Of a DNA stretch of 64,000 nucleotides, positions 50,309 to 59,209 are shown piece by piece; within the stretch, counting starts at the first letter, position 1, and every line of letters starts with the position of its first letter. Position numbers and translations under genes: made by a program. The notes beneath the pieces were generated by a model. It did not search any database. It saw nothing but the letters and a program-made list of their open reading frames with translations, and was not told where the DNA came from. Source of the stretch: Muribaculum sp. An289 (lineage in GTDB: Bacteria; Bacteroidota; Bacteroidia; Bacteroidales; UBA932); the NCBI RefSeq assembly GCF_002159555.1, contig NZ_NFIV01000005.1, forward strand, positions 1 through 64,000. Reading direction: 5' to 3'.

Positions 50309-50890
50309 TCAAACAGTTTTATCCAATTCTTTCAACAGCTCCGCGACGGTCTTGCCGGTCAGAGGATCGATATACTCCGGGACTGCTTCGGCTATCGGTT
50401 CGAGGACGAAAATCCTTTCACGGTAAAACGGGTGCGGAATGACCAAATCATCGCTACGGTATATCAGGCCGCCGTAAAAAATAATGTCTATGTCAATCGT
50501 GCGCGGACGGTATATCCTCCTGCCCGACTCATCCGACAAGGGCAGCGAAAGGTCGCGCCCGAGCTGCTGCTCGATTGCCTTCGCTATCGTAAGCAATTCT
50601 TCGGGCTCCTTATCCGTCAGCAACACCAGGGCCATGTTGAGGAAATCCGGCAAATCCGAGCCTGCCGGCCAGGCCTTGTACTCATGCAGCCCAGACTTCC
50701 ATACAGGCGGCCTGTCCACATATATGCCCATGTCAAAGGGTACGTTTTCAGCCCACTTCTGCTCTATGATGGCCGAATAATAAATCTCCTTTTCAAGCAT
50801 GCGGCAGGCGGAAGCAAGGTTCTCCTCCCTGTTTCCCATGTTGCTTCCGAGAAGGAATACAACCGGATTGCGATTGTCGTTTTCCAACAT
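50309..50890 (-). CDS. folK: 2-amino-4-hydroxy-6-hydroxymethyldihydropteridine pyrophosphokinase (HPPK)
   Basis: 193 residues. The LLGSNMGNREENL start, ALVLLTDKEPEELL and the signature YRPRTIDIDIIFYGG (with DxD for magnesium) and LVIPHPFYRERIFVLEPI match FolK. It makes the pterin pyrophosphate for folate. The C-terminal part is longer than the E. coli enzyme. It starts 20 bases after sufT. Confidence 0.93.
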   Translation of the reverse strand: MLENDNRNPVVFLLGSNMGNREENLASACRMLEKEIYYSAIIEQKWAENVPFDMGIYVDRPPVWKSGLHEYKAWPAGSDLPDFLNMALVLLTDKEPEELLTIAKAIEQQLGRDLSLPLSDESGRRIYRPRTIDIDIIFYGGLIYRSDDLVIPHPFYRERIFVLEPIAEAVPEYIDPLTGKTVAELLKELDKTV

Positions 50891-50910
50891 AACCTAACGG
50901 CAAAATCGTT

Positions 50911-51213
50911 TTACAACAGCCCAAGTTCCGACAGGGCCTCGTCGCTCATCATCTCCTTGCCCCACTGAGGCTCGAAAACAAGGTCGATTTTCACGTCAAC
51001 CACTCCCGGGACATCCCTCACCGCGGATTCGACTTCGGCTATGATGGTGTCCGCTATGGGGCAGGTCGGTGAAGTAAGTGTCATCTTGATATAAACATTG
51101 TGGTCATCGTCCACCTTGATTTCGTAAATCAGGCCAAGGTCATAAACATTTACCGGAATATCCGGATCATACACCTGCCTCAGGGCCCTCACTATGTCTC
51201 TTTCCAAATTCAT
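50911..51213 (-). CDS. sufT: MIP18/DUF59-family Fe-S assembly factor, SufT-like
   Basis: 100 residues. The family signature VYDPDIPVNVYDLGLIYEIKV and the cysteine motif LTSPTCPIADTI are both present. SufT-type proteins help maturation of Fe-S proteins, particularly when demand is high. The start overlaps the sufE stop by four bases, so translation is coupled. Confidence 0.87.
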   Translation of the reverse strand: MNLERDIVRALRQVYDPDIPVNVYDLGLIYEIKVDDDHNVYIKMTLTSPTCPIADTIIAEVESAVRDVPGVVDVKIDLVFEPQWGKEMMSDEALSELGLL

Positions 51214-51650
51214 TTTCCATTCTCCGTTTTAGAGGCTACGGCTTCCAAAGCCATTTCCTTGATACGGGCAATCATCGATACAAGACCGTTGGCCCGCGTA
51301 GGCGACAGATTGTCCTTCAAACCTATTTTTTCGATAAAACCGAAATCGTACATGGACAGGTCCTCGGGGGTCTCGCCGGAACATACCTTGATGAGAAGCG
51401 ATATTATCCCTTTGGTTATTATTGCGTCGCTGTCCGCTGAAAAATAAAGCTTCCCGTCCTCCACGTGACAGTCGAGCCAGACCCTTGACTGGCAGCCCTT
51501 GATCAGCCTGTCGTCGGTCTTGGAAGATTCCGGCATGGAAGGAAGCGATTTTCCGAGTTCTATCAGGTATTCGTATTTGTCCAGCCATTCGTCAAAATAG
51601 CCGAACTCCTCCACTATTTCGTTTTCTGTTTTCTTCGAATTTTCAGACAT
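51210..51650 (-). CDS. sufE: SufE-type sulfur acceptor
   Basis: 146 residues. The conserved site reads DDRLIKGCQSRVWLDCHVE, whose first cysteine accepts persulfide from SufS; the ILIELGKSLP-like start (YEYLIELGKSLPSMPE) also fits. It passes sulfur to SufB. It lies between sufS and sufT in one operon. Confidence 0.92.
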   Translation of the reverse strand: MSENSKKTENEIVEEFGYFDEWLDKYEYLIELGKSLPSMPESSKTDDRLIKGCQSRVWLDCHVEDGKLYFSADSDAIITKGIISLLIKVCSGETPEDLSMYDFGFIEKIGLKDNLSPTRANGLVSMIARIKEMALEAVASKTENGK

Positions 51651-51664
51651 TTTCCATCTCCGAT

Positions 51665-52885
51665 TTATTTCAACATTCTTACGGCCCTGTCCAGGGATTC
51701 CATAAAATAATCTATTTCCTCTTTCGTATTATATGGCAGAAGCGAGGCCCTGACCATGCCGGTAACCCCGAAACGGTCCATCAGAGGCTCGGCGCAAAGC
51801 TGTCCCGACCGGACCGCTATCCCCATCTTGTCCAAGACAAGGGCGAGGTCTTCATGATGGACTCCCCCGATATTGAACGAGAAAAGCGGAATCCTGCCGG
51901 TCCTGCATTCGCCGAACAATTTCAGGCCAGGGTAGCATGCAAGCCTGTCGTACATATAGGCTGTAAGGCCGTCGGTATATTCCACCGCATCGTCGGCAAA
52001 CAGCTTCCCGGCGAAACCGAGGGCCTGCGTGAATGTCGCCTGGCCGATGAAATTAGGTGTCCCGGCCTCGAACTTCAATGGCAGAGGGGCGTAGGTCGTC
52101 TTATCGAAAGTGACATGCCCGACCATCTCTCCTCCTCCCATGTACGGTGGCATCTCTTCCAGAAGTTCCCTGCGCCCGTAAAGGACACCGGTCCCTGTCG
52201 CTGCAAATATCTTATGCCCTGAAAATGCGTAGAAATCACAGCCGAGCCTCTTCACATCCGTTCTCTCGTGGACTATGCCCTGGGCCCCGTCTACAAGCAC
52301 CGGGATGGAACGGGCGTGAGCGGCTTCAATGATTTTCTCCACCGGATTCCTGATGCCGAGCACATTGGAAATCTGCGCGACGGCCACGATGCGGACCGGA
52401 CCGTCAAGAATCCTGTCCAGCCCCGAAAGGTCCAAAGTCCCGTCCTCATTGACCGGAATCACACGAAGGGAAGCCCCTTTGCGGAGGGCTGCCAGTTGCC
52501 ACGGCACTATGTCGGAATGATGCTCGACGGCAGACACGACTATGACATCCCCTTCGGAAACGAATCTTTCGCAAAACGAAAAGGCTGCAAGGTTCATTGC
52601 GGCCGTAGCACCGGAAGTGAAGATTATCTCCTCGGCCGAATCCGCCCCGATAAAGGCGCGGACAGCCTCACGGGCCGCCTCGTATGCCTGGGTGGCATCA
52701 TCAGCCATGCGGTGTACCGCCCTGTGTATGTTGGCATTGGATACTACGGAAAACCTATCTGCGGCTTCCAGTACGCAACGCGGTCTCTGCGAAGTCGCGG
52801 CATTGTCGAAATATACTATCGGCTTCCCGTAAACCTTCCCGGACAAAGCCGGAAACTCGGCCCTTATGGCATTTACATCGAACAT
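51665..52885 (-). CDS. sufS: Cysteine desulfurase SufS
   Basis: About 406 residues. The PLP lysine is in SGHKIFAATGTGVLYG, the catalytic cysteine in RSGQLCAEPLM; EIIFTSGATAAMNLAA and VSAVEHHSDIVPW are also typical of SufS rather than IscS. It supplies sulfur for SufBCD (15444-18367). I choose the ATG at 52885 (MFDVNAIRAEFPALSG). A longer frame starts at 52924, but that would put the start codon inside the promoter box at 52929-52922. It leads the sufS-sufE-sufT-folK-glyS operon. Confidence 0.93.
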   Translation of the reverse strand: MFDVNAIRAEFPALSGKVYGKPIVYFDNAATSQRPRCVLEAADRFSVVSNANIHRAVHRMADDATQAYEAAREAVRAFIGADSAEEIIFTSGATAAMNLAAFSFCERFVSEGDVIVVSAVEHHSDIVPWQLAALRKGASLRVIPVNEDGTLDLSGLDRILDGPVRIVAVAQISNVLGIRNPVEKIIEAAHARSIPVLVDGAQGIVHERTDVKRLGCDFYAFSGHKIFAATGTGVLYGRRELLEEMPPYMGGGEMVGHVTFDKTTYAPLPLKFEAGTPNFIGQATFTQALGFAGKLFADDAVEYTDGLTAYMYDRLACYPGLKLFGECRTGRIPLFSFNIGGVHHEDLALVLDKMGIAVRSGQLCAEPLMDRFGVTGMVRASLLPYNTKEEIDYFMESLDRAVRMLK

Positions 52886-52921
52886 ATCGAACAAACTCAC
52901 CTCCTTGTACGAATCAAGGTG

Positions 52922-52929
52922 CAAAAATA
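52922..52929 (-). promoter_or_regulatory. -7 promoter box for the sufS operon
   Basis: TATTTTTG on the minus strand, about 37 bases before the ATG at 52885. Its position makes the upstream ATG at 52924 unlikely as a start. Confidence 0.6.
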
Positions 52930-52942
52930 CAAATAAAAAACA

Positions 52943-52950
52943 TAATTTTG
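52943..52950 (+). promoter_or_regulatory. -7 promoter box for ruvA
   Basis: TAATTTTG on the plus strand, 25 bases before the ruvA ATG, divergent from the sufS promoter 13 bases away. Confidence 0.6.
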
Positions 52951-52975
52951 CACCTTATATCAACGAGACGGGAAT

Positions 52976-53566
52976 ATGATAGACTACATCAAAGGCGAAT
53001 TAACGGAACTCACTCCTACAGAAGCGGTTATCGAAACAGGAGGGATTGGTTACAGCATACTCATATCCTTGCAGAGCTTCTCTTCGCTCCAGCAGGTACA
53101 GAATCCGGCAATCCTCTACATACACCATTATATACGTGAAGACGAGGAACTTTATTACGGTTTCGCCACCAAGGACGAAAGGGCCCTGTTCAGGCTGCTC
53201 ATAAGCGTTTCCGGAATAGGTGCGGGGACCGCAAGGATGATGCTCTCTTCCATGACAAGCGATGAAGTACGCGATGCCATAATAGCCTCCGATGTCAATA
53301 AAATAAAGAGTATCAAAGGCATAGGACTGAAGACGGCACAAAGGCTGATACTTGAACTGAAAGACAAGATAGTCAAGGGAAGCGGGGAAAGCATATCGGT
53401 TATAACTTCAAAACCTGGCTCCGAAGTAATCGAAGAGGCAGCCACGGCCCTGGTAATGCTCGGCTTCGCGAAGGCCAGCGTATCAAAAGTCCTCAGTGCG
53501 ATAACGAAGGAGCATCCGGGCGCATCCATAGAAGAACTTATCAAATACGCACTCAAACGGTTATAA
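52976..53566 (+). CDS. ruvA: Holliday junction DNA helicase subunit RuvA
   Basis: 196 residues, normal length. The N-terminal OB fold begins MIDYIKGELTELTPTEAVIETGGIGYSI (read in parts); two helix-hairpin-helix motifs follow (VSGIGAGTARMML and IKGIGLKTAQRLILELKDK) and domain III ends SIEELIKYALKRL. It binds four-way junctions with RuvB during recombination. It stands alone, with gcvH 102 bases downstream behind its own promoter. Confidence 0.96.
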   Translation: MIDYIKGELTELTPTEAVIETGGIGYSILISLQSFSSLQQVQNPAILYIHHYIREDEELYYGFATKDERALFRLLISVSGIGAGTARMMLSSMTSDEVRDAIIASDVNKIKSIKGIGLKTAQRLILELKDKIVKGSGESISVITSKPGSEVIEEAATALVMLGFAKASVSKVLSAITKEHPGASIEELIKYALKRL

Positions 53567-53593
53567 AAAAGGAAGATTTTACAAAAATTCCCG

Positions 53594-53601
53594 TATATTT
53601 G
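53594..53601 (+). promoter_or_regulatory. -7 promoter box for gcvH
   Basis: TATATTTG, 67 bases before the ATG at 53669. Confidence 0.6.
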
Positions 53602-53668
53602 CACGCGAATGGAAAATAGCATTCAAAAATCAAAAAGATAACATTAACAAAAATTAAAAAATAAGATT

Positions 53669-54043
53669 ATGAACGTTCCTAAGGATTTAAAATTCACCAA
53701 AGACCACGAATGGGTCAAAGTAGACGGCAACATCGCAACAATCGGCATTACTGACTATGCCCAGGGCGAATTGGGAGAAATCGTTTTCGTCGACGTACAG
53801 ACTGAAGGCGAGGAACTCGGTAAAGAAGAGAGCCTCGGCGCCATCGAAGCCGTAAAGACTGTAGCCGATGTCTTCATGCCTGTTTCAGGGAAAGTTATCG
53901 AATTCAACAAAGAACTTGAAGGCGCACCTCAGCTTGTAAACCAGGATCCTTACGGAAAAGGCTGGATTGTAAAGGTTGAAATGTCTGATCCTTCAGAGGT
54001 TGACGGACTTCTGGATGCAGAAGCATACGCTGCGCTCATCTAA
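53669..54043 (+). CDS. gcvH: Glycine cleavage system H protein
   Basis: 124 residues. The lipoyl-lysine is K63 in [16 protein letters not shown]. The [14 protein letters not shown] start and [19 protein letters not shown] end are standard. It shuttles the aminomethyl group among the P, T and L proteins of the glycine cleavage system; no other gcv gene is in the window. A terminator follows at 54084. Confidence 0.96.
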   Translation: MNVPKDLKFTKDHEWVKVDGNIATIGITDYAQGELGEIVFVDVQTEGEELGKEESLGAIEAVKTVADVFMPVSGKVIEFNKELEGAPQLVNQDPYGKGWIVKVEMSDPSEVDGLLDAEAYAALI

Positions 54044-54083
54044 GAAGTTTCTAAGAGACAGGATATATTTTCATATAATCCAC

Positions 54084-54118
54084 GAAGACGACCAGCAGTG
54101 GCCGTCTTCTTTTTTTTC
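54084..54118 (+). terminator. Intrinsic terminator after gcvH
   Basis: GAAGACG (54084-54090) pairs with CGTCTTC (54103-54109) and is followed by a T-run (54110-54118). Confidence 0.8.
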
Positions 54119-54129
54119 TGAAAAATTTT

Positions 54130-54137
54130 TATATTTG
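54130..54137 (+). promoter_or_regulatory. -7 promoter box for the acyl-CoA synthetase gene
   Basis: TATATTTG, 24 bases before the ATG at 54162. It follows the gcvH terminator directly and rules out the upstream in-frame starts near 53976. Confidence 0.6.
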
Positions 54138-54161
54138 TTCCCGGACATAACCATTAAAGCC

Positions 54162-55952
54162 ATGGAAATTACACGCATTTTCGATTTGTTGACAAATCTC
54201 GAAGAAAAATTCCCGGACAAGCAGGACATCCTTGCAAAGAAAAAACACGGACAATGGATTAAATACAGCGTAAAGGACTACGCCGGTTTTTCCTACAAGG
54301 TTGCATATTCACTGCTGAAGGAGGGTTTCAAGCCCGGGGACAAAATCGCAACCATCTGCATCAACACCCCTGAATGGAACTTTGTGGACATGGGAACCGC
54401 CCTTGCGGGAATGGTGCATGTGCCCGTATATCCAACGCTCGGCAAGGATGAATACCAGTACATCCTCACCCACTCTGATGCAAAGGCTGTTTTCATCGGC
54501 AACATGCAGCTGTACAAAAAGATTGAACCCATAATAAGGGAAAGCGGGCTCGACATCCGCATAATCCTCTTCGAAGACAACGAACAGGGAATCGAATCGT
54601 TCAATGATTTTGTCAAACTGTCTGAAAATGTTGATAATGAGATAGTTCAACAAATTGAAAGGAACAAGCGCGAGATTTCGCCGGACTCGCTTGCGACCAT
54701 CATATACACATCGGGGACGACCGGAACACCGAAGGGCGTGATGCTTTCGCACCGCAACCTCACATTCGATGCGCACGCACATGCCGTAAAACAGTGTAAA
54801 ACACACGAGCACAAGATGTTAAGCGTACTTCCAATCTGCCATGCTTACGAAAGAAGCATGAACTATGAGTACCAGGAACTCGGCATCAGCATCTATTACG
54901 CCGAAAATGTTGGAACTTTCGCCGCCGACCTTGCGAGCTGCCATGCCGACGGATTCTGCGGAGTGCCGAGAATGTTGGAAATGATGTACGGCAAACTTGA
55001 ATCTGCCGGAAAATCCTTCAGCGGAATCAAGAAAAAGATTTACTCGAAAGCATGGGACTTCGGAAACAATTTCGACAACTATAACCACTCGCCTTTTTAT
55101 CTGTTGAAGCGGAGCATCTATGACAGGCTCGTTTATTCGAAATGGCGTGAAAAACTCGGAGGCCACGAAATGCTTGTCGTTTCCGGAGGCTCATCCATAC
55201 AGCCCAAAATCATACGGCTGTTCAATGCCGCCAAACTTCACATATTCGAAGGATACGGCATGACCGAGGCTTCACCTGTAATCGCGGTGAACAGCCCGAG
55301 ACAAGGGTTCAATGTCATCGGCACGGTCGGAAAACCCATAGAAGGCACGGAACTCAAGTTTGCCGAAGACGGGGAAATCCTTACCCGCGGCCCGCATGTC
55401 ATGCTCGGTTATTACAAAGACCCGGAAGCCACGAAGGCCGTAATCGACGAAGACGGCTGGCTCCATACCGGAGACATAGGCTGTCTTGTAGATAACACTT
55501 ATCTCAAAATAACCGACAGAAAAAAGGAAATCTTCAAACTCTCGTCCGGAAAATATGTCGCTCCGCAGGTAATAGAGAACAAACTGAAAGAGTCGCCATA
55601 CATAGACAATTGCATAGTTGTCGGCGAAAATGAAAAATTCGCTTCCGCGATAATCATTCCGGACAAGGAAAAAATAACAGAAACTGCCAGATTGCAGGGC
55701 ATCGCCTTCGACAATGCCGACGACCTGCTGAAAGACAAACGTATCCTCTCCATACTGCACGGCGAAGTCCATAATGTAAATGGAGGCTTCTCCCCTCACG
55801 AACACATCAAACGTGAAAAATACATTTTAGACGAATGGTCGCCTGCAAACAATATGCTTTCCCAGACACTGAAACTGAAAAGGGCCAATATACACAAACG
55901 GTATGCAGACCTGATAAAAAGCATTTATTCGGAACAGGGCGGCGACGCTTAG
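54162..55952 (+). CDS. Long-chain fatty-acid-CoA ligase (AMP-forming)
   Basis: 596 residues from MEITRIFDLLTNLEEKFPDK. The AMP-binding signature is TIIYTSGTTGTPKGVMLSH; later come FEGYGMTEASPVIAVN, HTGDIGCLVDNTYLKITDRKKEIFKLSSGKYVAPQVIE and the C-terminal lysine region. It activates fatty acids for phospholipid use or recycling; chain-length preference is not readable. The frame extends further upstream but the promoter and terminator fix the start here. It converges with mnmG, 23 bases apart. Confidence 0.93.
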   Translation: MEITRIFDLLTNLEEKFPDKQDILAKKKHGQWIKYSVKDYAGFSYKVAYSLLKEGFKPGDKIATICINTPEWNFVDMGTALAGMVHVPVYPTLGKDEYQYILTHSDAKAVFIGNMQLYKKIEPIIRESGLDIRIILFEDNEQGIESFNDFVKLSENVDNEIVQQIERNKREISPDSLATIIYTSGTTGTPKGVMLSHRNLTFDAHAHAVKQCKTHEHKMLSVLPICHAYERSMNYEYQELGISIYYAENVGTFAADLASCHADGFCGVPRMLEMMYGKLESAGKSFSGIKKKIYSKAWDFGNNFDNYNHSPFYLLKRSIYDRLVYSKWREKLGGHEMLVVSGGSSIQPKIIRLFNAAKLHIFEGYGMTEASPVIAVNSPRQGFNVIGTVGKPIEGTELKFAEDGEILTRGPHVMLGYYKDPEATKAVIDEDGWLHTGDIGCLVDNTYLKITDRKKEIFKLSSGKYVAPQVIENKLKESPYIDNCIVVGENEKFASAIIIPDKEKITETARLQGIAFDNADDLLKDKRILSILHGEVHNVNGGFSPHEHIKREKYILDEWSPANNMLSQTLKLKRANIHKRYADLIKSIYSEQGGDA

Positions 55953-55975
55953 GAAACCACGCCAACAACTGCCCG

Positions 55976-57871
55976 CTATCTTCCGAAATAAACCAACAGG
56001 ACGGAAATATCTGCCGGGGAGACCCCGGAAATCCGCGACGCCTGCGCAATCGTGCGCGGGCGATATTTTTCCAATTTCTGCCTGCATTCAATGGACAGGG
56101 ATGATATACGCGAATAATCGAACTTCTCGGGAATCTCCAATTCTTCAAGCCTGGAAATTTTCTCGGCTATCCTTTTCTCACGGTCAATATACCCCTTGTA
56201 TTTTTCATTAATCTCTACCGCTTCTATTATTTCGTTCCGTAGGAACGGGTCCATATCGGAAAGAAAAGCCAATGTTCCACGTGGAACATTATGCAATAGG
56301 GCCTGCAAACCGGCTTGCGGGCGTGAAAGCACATCCGCTATGCTTTTCTTCCCTGTTACCGGTGAGGAACCGACCGATTGAAGATACGGATTCAGAACCT
56401 CCGGCTTAACCGTATAATTCCTTATAAAGTCCGTAAGCTCTTCGACACATTCGTATTTTTTATAAAAAGCAGAAAATCTTTCATCGCTGACAAGTCCGAG
56501 GGCACGTCCTACAGGAGTCAACCGGTAATCGGCATTGTCCTGCCTTAACAAAATCCTGTATTCCGCGCGCGACGTAAACATCCTGTAAGGCTCATCCACC
56601 CCTTTCGTTATCAAATCGTCTATGAGAACACCGATATAGGCTTCATCGCGGCGGAGTATGAAAGGCTGCCGGCCGTTGAGCTTCAAATGGGCATTGATTC
56701 CTGCAACAAGACCCTGTGCCGCCGCTTCCTCATAACCGGTAGTCCCATTGACCTGGCCAGCAAGATAAAGATTCGGAACGACCCGGGACTCCAAAGTAGC
56801 ATTGAGCTGTGTCGGATCGAAGAAATCATATTCGACAGCATAAGCCGGCCTGAATATTTTTGCGGTTTCGAGTCCGGGTATTTTGTGCAAAGCTTCAATC
56901 TGCACATCTATCGGCAGCGAAGATGAAAAGCCTTGAAGATAGTATTCATTCGTTTCCGCACCCTCCGGTTCAAGGAAAAGCTGGTGCGAATCCTTATCGG
57001 CGAATGTCCTCAGTTTGTCCTCTATGCTCGGGCAATAACGCGGTCCGATACCGGTAATCTTACCCGAGAAAAGGGGAGAACGGTCAAATCCGCTACGGAG
57101 CACATCGTGTACCTCCGTATTCGTATGGAGGATGAAACAGTCCATCTGAGGATGCCCGCCCCTTATCCTTGACGGACAAGGAAGGTAGGAAAACTGTTGC
57201 GGTTCACTATCACCCGCCTGTCTTGTCAGGGCGGATGTGTCCACAGAAGATATGTCGATGCGCGGAGGCGTTCCTGTCTTCATCCTTGCCGTATTGATTC
57301 CGAGAGAAAGCAGCTGCCCGGTCAAATGGTAGGAAGCCATATCTCCCATCCTGCCTCCTTCGAAAGAAACATCTCCGATGAAAAGTTTCCCGTTAAGGAA
57401 GGTTCCGGCCGTTATGATAACCGCCCGAGATTCGAATGCCGCGCCCGTAGCCACGGAGACTCCGCTTATAACGGAATCTGAGAAGGTCAAAGAGACCGCC
57501 GACTCCTGGTAAAGGTCTATGTTACAATGATTTTCGAGTTTACTTCGCATTATCTGCGAATACTGTGTTTTGTCGCACTGGGCACGGGGACTCCACATGG
57601 CCGGCCCTTTAGAGCGGTTCAACATCCGGAACTGAAGGGTGGAGCCGTCGGTCACTTCCCCCATTGCACCGCCAAGGGCATCAATCTCACGTACTATCTG
57701 CCCTTTAGCTATACCCCCGATTGCCGGGTTGCAGGACATGGAGGCTATCTTGGTCAGATCCATCGTAATGAGCAAAACCTTGGAACCGAGTCCGGCAGCA
57801 GCCAAAGCGGCTTCACAGCCCGCATGCCCCGCTCCCACCACGATGATGTCATATCGGCCTAAAACGTACAT
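55976..57871 (-). CDS. mnmG: tRNA uridine 5-carboxymethylaminomethyl modification enzyme MnmG
   Basis: 631 residues, normal length. The FAD site is [48 protein letters not shown] and [17 protein letters not shown] follow, as does the C-terminal helical domain. With MnmE it modifies wobble U34 of several tRNAs. It begins 30 bases after ybeY, probably on the same transcript. Confidence 0.97.
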   Translation of the reverse strand: MYVLGRYDIIVVGAGHAGCEAALAAAGLGSKVLLITMDLTKIASMSCNPAIGGIAKGQIVREIDALGGAMGEVTDGSTLQFRMLNRSKGPAMWSPRAQCDKTQYSQIMRSKLENHCNIDLYQESAVSLTFSDSVISGVSVATGAAFESRAVIITAGTFLNGKLFIGDVSFEGGRMGDMASYHLTGQLLSLGINTARMKTGTPPRIDISSVDTSALTRQAGDSEPQQFSYLPCPSRIRGGHPQMDCFILHTNTEVHDVLRSGFDRSPLFSGKITGIGPRYCPSIEDKLRTFADKDSHQLFLEPEGAETNEYYLQGFSSSLPIDVQIEALHKIPGLETAKIFRPAYAVEYDFFDPTQLNATLESRVVPNLYLAGQVNGTTGYEEAAAQGLVAGINAHLKLNGRQPFILRRDEAYIGVLIDDLITKGVDEPYRMFTSRAEYRILLRQDNADYRLTPVGRALGLVSDERFSAFYKKYECVEELTDFIRNYTVKPEVLNPYLQSVGSSPVTGKKSIADVLSRPQAGLQALLHNVPRGTLAFLSDMDPFLRNEIIEAVEINEKYKGYIDREKRIAEKISRLEELEIPEKFDYSRISSLSIECRQKLEKYRPRTIAQASRISGVSPADISVLLVYFGR

Positions 57872-57901
57872 ACCTCCTATAATGTGTTATTATTCAACAA
57901 A

Positions 57902-58321
57902 TTACAACACTTCGCGCAGTGAAAGGTAATAATTCTCCTTCTCTCGCATAAGTTTCTTGTCAGCTGAAGAATGGTCATCATAACCGATAAGATGCAGGAC
58001 TCCGTGGACCATGACCCTATTCAGCTCGGTCTCGAAATCCGAACCGTATTCGTCCGCATTGGCCCTGACGGTATCAAGGCTTATGAAAAGGTCTCCGGAA
58101 AGCCTGTCGCCCTCGGTATAGTCGAAAGTGATGATATCTGTAAAATAATCGTGGTGGAGATACCTGATATTTATATCGAGGATGTAGGGATCAGAACAGA
58201 ATATTATGGAAATGTCCCCTATCCTCTTCACCTCGCTTTCCGCCACCAGGGTAAGCCACTTATTATTCAGCCTTTTATTCTTGAATTTGAATACAACGTC
58301 CTCTGTAAAATATGAAATCAT
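57902..58321 (-). CDS. ybeY: Endoribonuclease YbeY
   Basis: 139 residues from the ATG at 58321 (MISYFTEDVVFKFKNK). An upstream in-frame start at 58456 would cross the promoter box and encode an atypical cysteine-rich extension. The zinc site is HGVLHLIGYDDHS, with an additional aspartate compared with the usual GYDH. It acts in 16S rRNA 3'-end maturation. The preceding ITFDYTEGDRLSGDLFIS is also characteristic. Confidence 0.92.
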   Translation of the reverse strand: MISYFTEDVVFKFKNKRLNNKWLTLVAESEVKRIGDISIIFCSDPYILDINIRYLHHDYFTDIITFDYTEGDRLSGDLFISLDTVRANADEYGSDFETELNRVMVHGVLHLIGYDDHSSADKKLMREKENYYLSLREVL

Positions 58322-58344
58322 CGCTCGTTTTTTGAAATTCTTCG

Positions 58345-58352
58345 CAAAACTA
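58345..58352 (-). promoter_or_regulatory. -7 promoter box for ybeY-mnmG
   Basis: TAGTTTTG on the minus strand, 24 bases before the ybeY ATG. Confidence 0.55.
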
Positions 58353-58434
58353 CAACAAATTCGATTTTTTTTGTGGAAAAAAGATAAATAATTAATACCT
58401 TTACGGCCAAAATTGAAAATAAGGTAATAAAGAT

Positions 58435-59124
58435 ATGGAACTAAAAAAATCACCAAAAGCCAATTTGGAGAACAAAAAGACCCTTTTTACTGAAATCGGT
58501 CTTATTGTCGCACTCGCCGTTGTGCTCGTAGCTTTTGAACACAAGACAAGGGAAAAGGCTGTCAGCACCCTCGAAGAGGAAGTTTACATTCCTGTAGAAG
58601 AAGAGATTATCCCTATTACACAGGAAACCCCTCCGCCAAAGCCTGACATGCCTAAGATTCCTCAGCTTTCGGACGAAATCGATATCGTCAGCGATGATAT
58701 CCAGGTTGAAGACATCATCATCAACACCGAAGACATAGCCGACATGGGTGTCCAGGTGATGGACTATGTCGCCGAAGTCGAAGAAGAGGAGATTGAAGAA
58801 GAAATCATAATGTCAGCAGCAGTCGAAGAAGAGCCTTCATTCAACGGAGGCGACAAGAACGACTTCAGCAGGTGGGTACAGCAGAGGCTCGTATATCCGC
58901 AGATAGCTTTGGAAAACGGTATCCAGGGAACAGTGATGCTTCAATTCGATATCGACAAAAACGGCAACCTCGTGAACATAGTTGTCCTCAGGGGCATAGA
59001 CAAGACTATCGATGAAGAAGCCGTAAGGGTCGTTTCAAGCTCGCCGAAATGGTCTCCGGGAAGAAACAACGACCTCCCTGTAAAGGTAAGGTACATATTC
59101 CCAGTACAGTTCCAATTGCGATAA
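58435..59124 (+). CDS. tonB: TonB energy-transducing protein
   Basis: 229 residues. One membrane helix (GLIVALAVVLVAFE, about 22-35) is followed by an acidic/proline linker (QETPPPKPDMPKIPQ) and the TonB C-terminal domain (FSRWVQQRLVYPQIALENGIQGTVMLQFDI). It couples the ExbBD proton motor to outer-membrane receptors. No exbB or exbD is adjacent. Several TonB paralogues are usual in this phylum. Confidence 0.93.
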   Translation: MELKKSPKANLENKKTLFTEIGLIVALAVVLVAFEHKTREKAVSTLEEEVYIPVEEEIIPITQETPPPKPDMPKIPQLSDEIDIVSDDIQVEDIIINTEDIADMGVQVMDYVAEVEEEEIEEEIIMSAAVEEEPSFNGGDKNDFSRWVQQRLVYPQIALENGIQGTVMLQFDIDKNGNLVNIVVLRGIDKTIDEEAVRVVSSSPKWSPGRNNDLPVKVRYIFPVQFQLR

Positions 59125-59157
59125 GCACGGAAATAGATAAGAATATTAATATTTAAA

Positions 59158-59197
59158 GGAAGCTGTGTCGAAATGAAAATTTCCGGCACAGTTTCTT
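59158..59197 (+). terminator. Hairpin terminator after tonB
   Basis: AGCTGTGTCGAAAT and ATTTCCGGCACAGTT form an imperfect stem around GAAA, then TTTCTTG. It lies just upstream of hflX, so it could also be a leader hairpin of that gene. Confidence 0.5.
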
Positions 59198-59209
59198 GTA
59201 TTGACAAAG

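Noticed and set aside
53976-54161. N-terminal extension of the acyl-CoA ligase
   Set aside because: It would span the gcvH end, its terminator and the ligase promoter; the start at 54162 fits the family.
58322-58456. 45-residue N-terminal extension of YbeY
   Set aside because: It would include the promoter box and an atypical sequence; family members start at the MISYFTED methionine.
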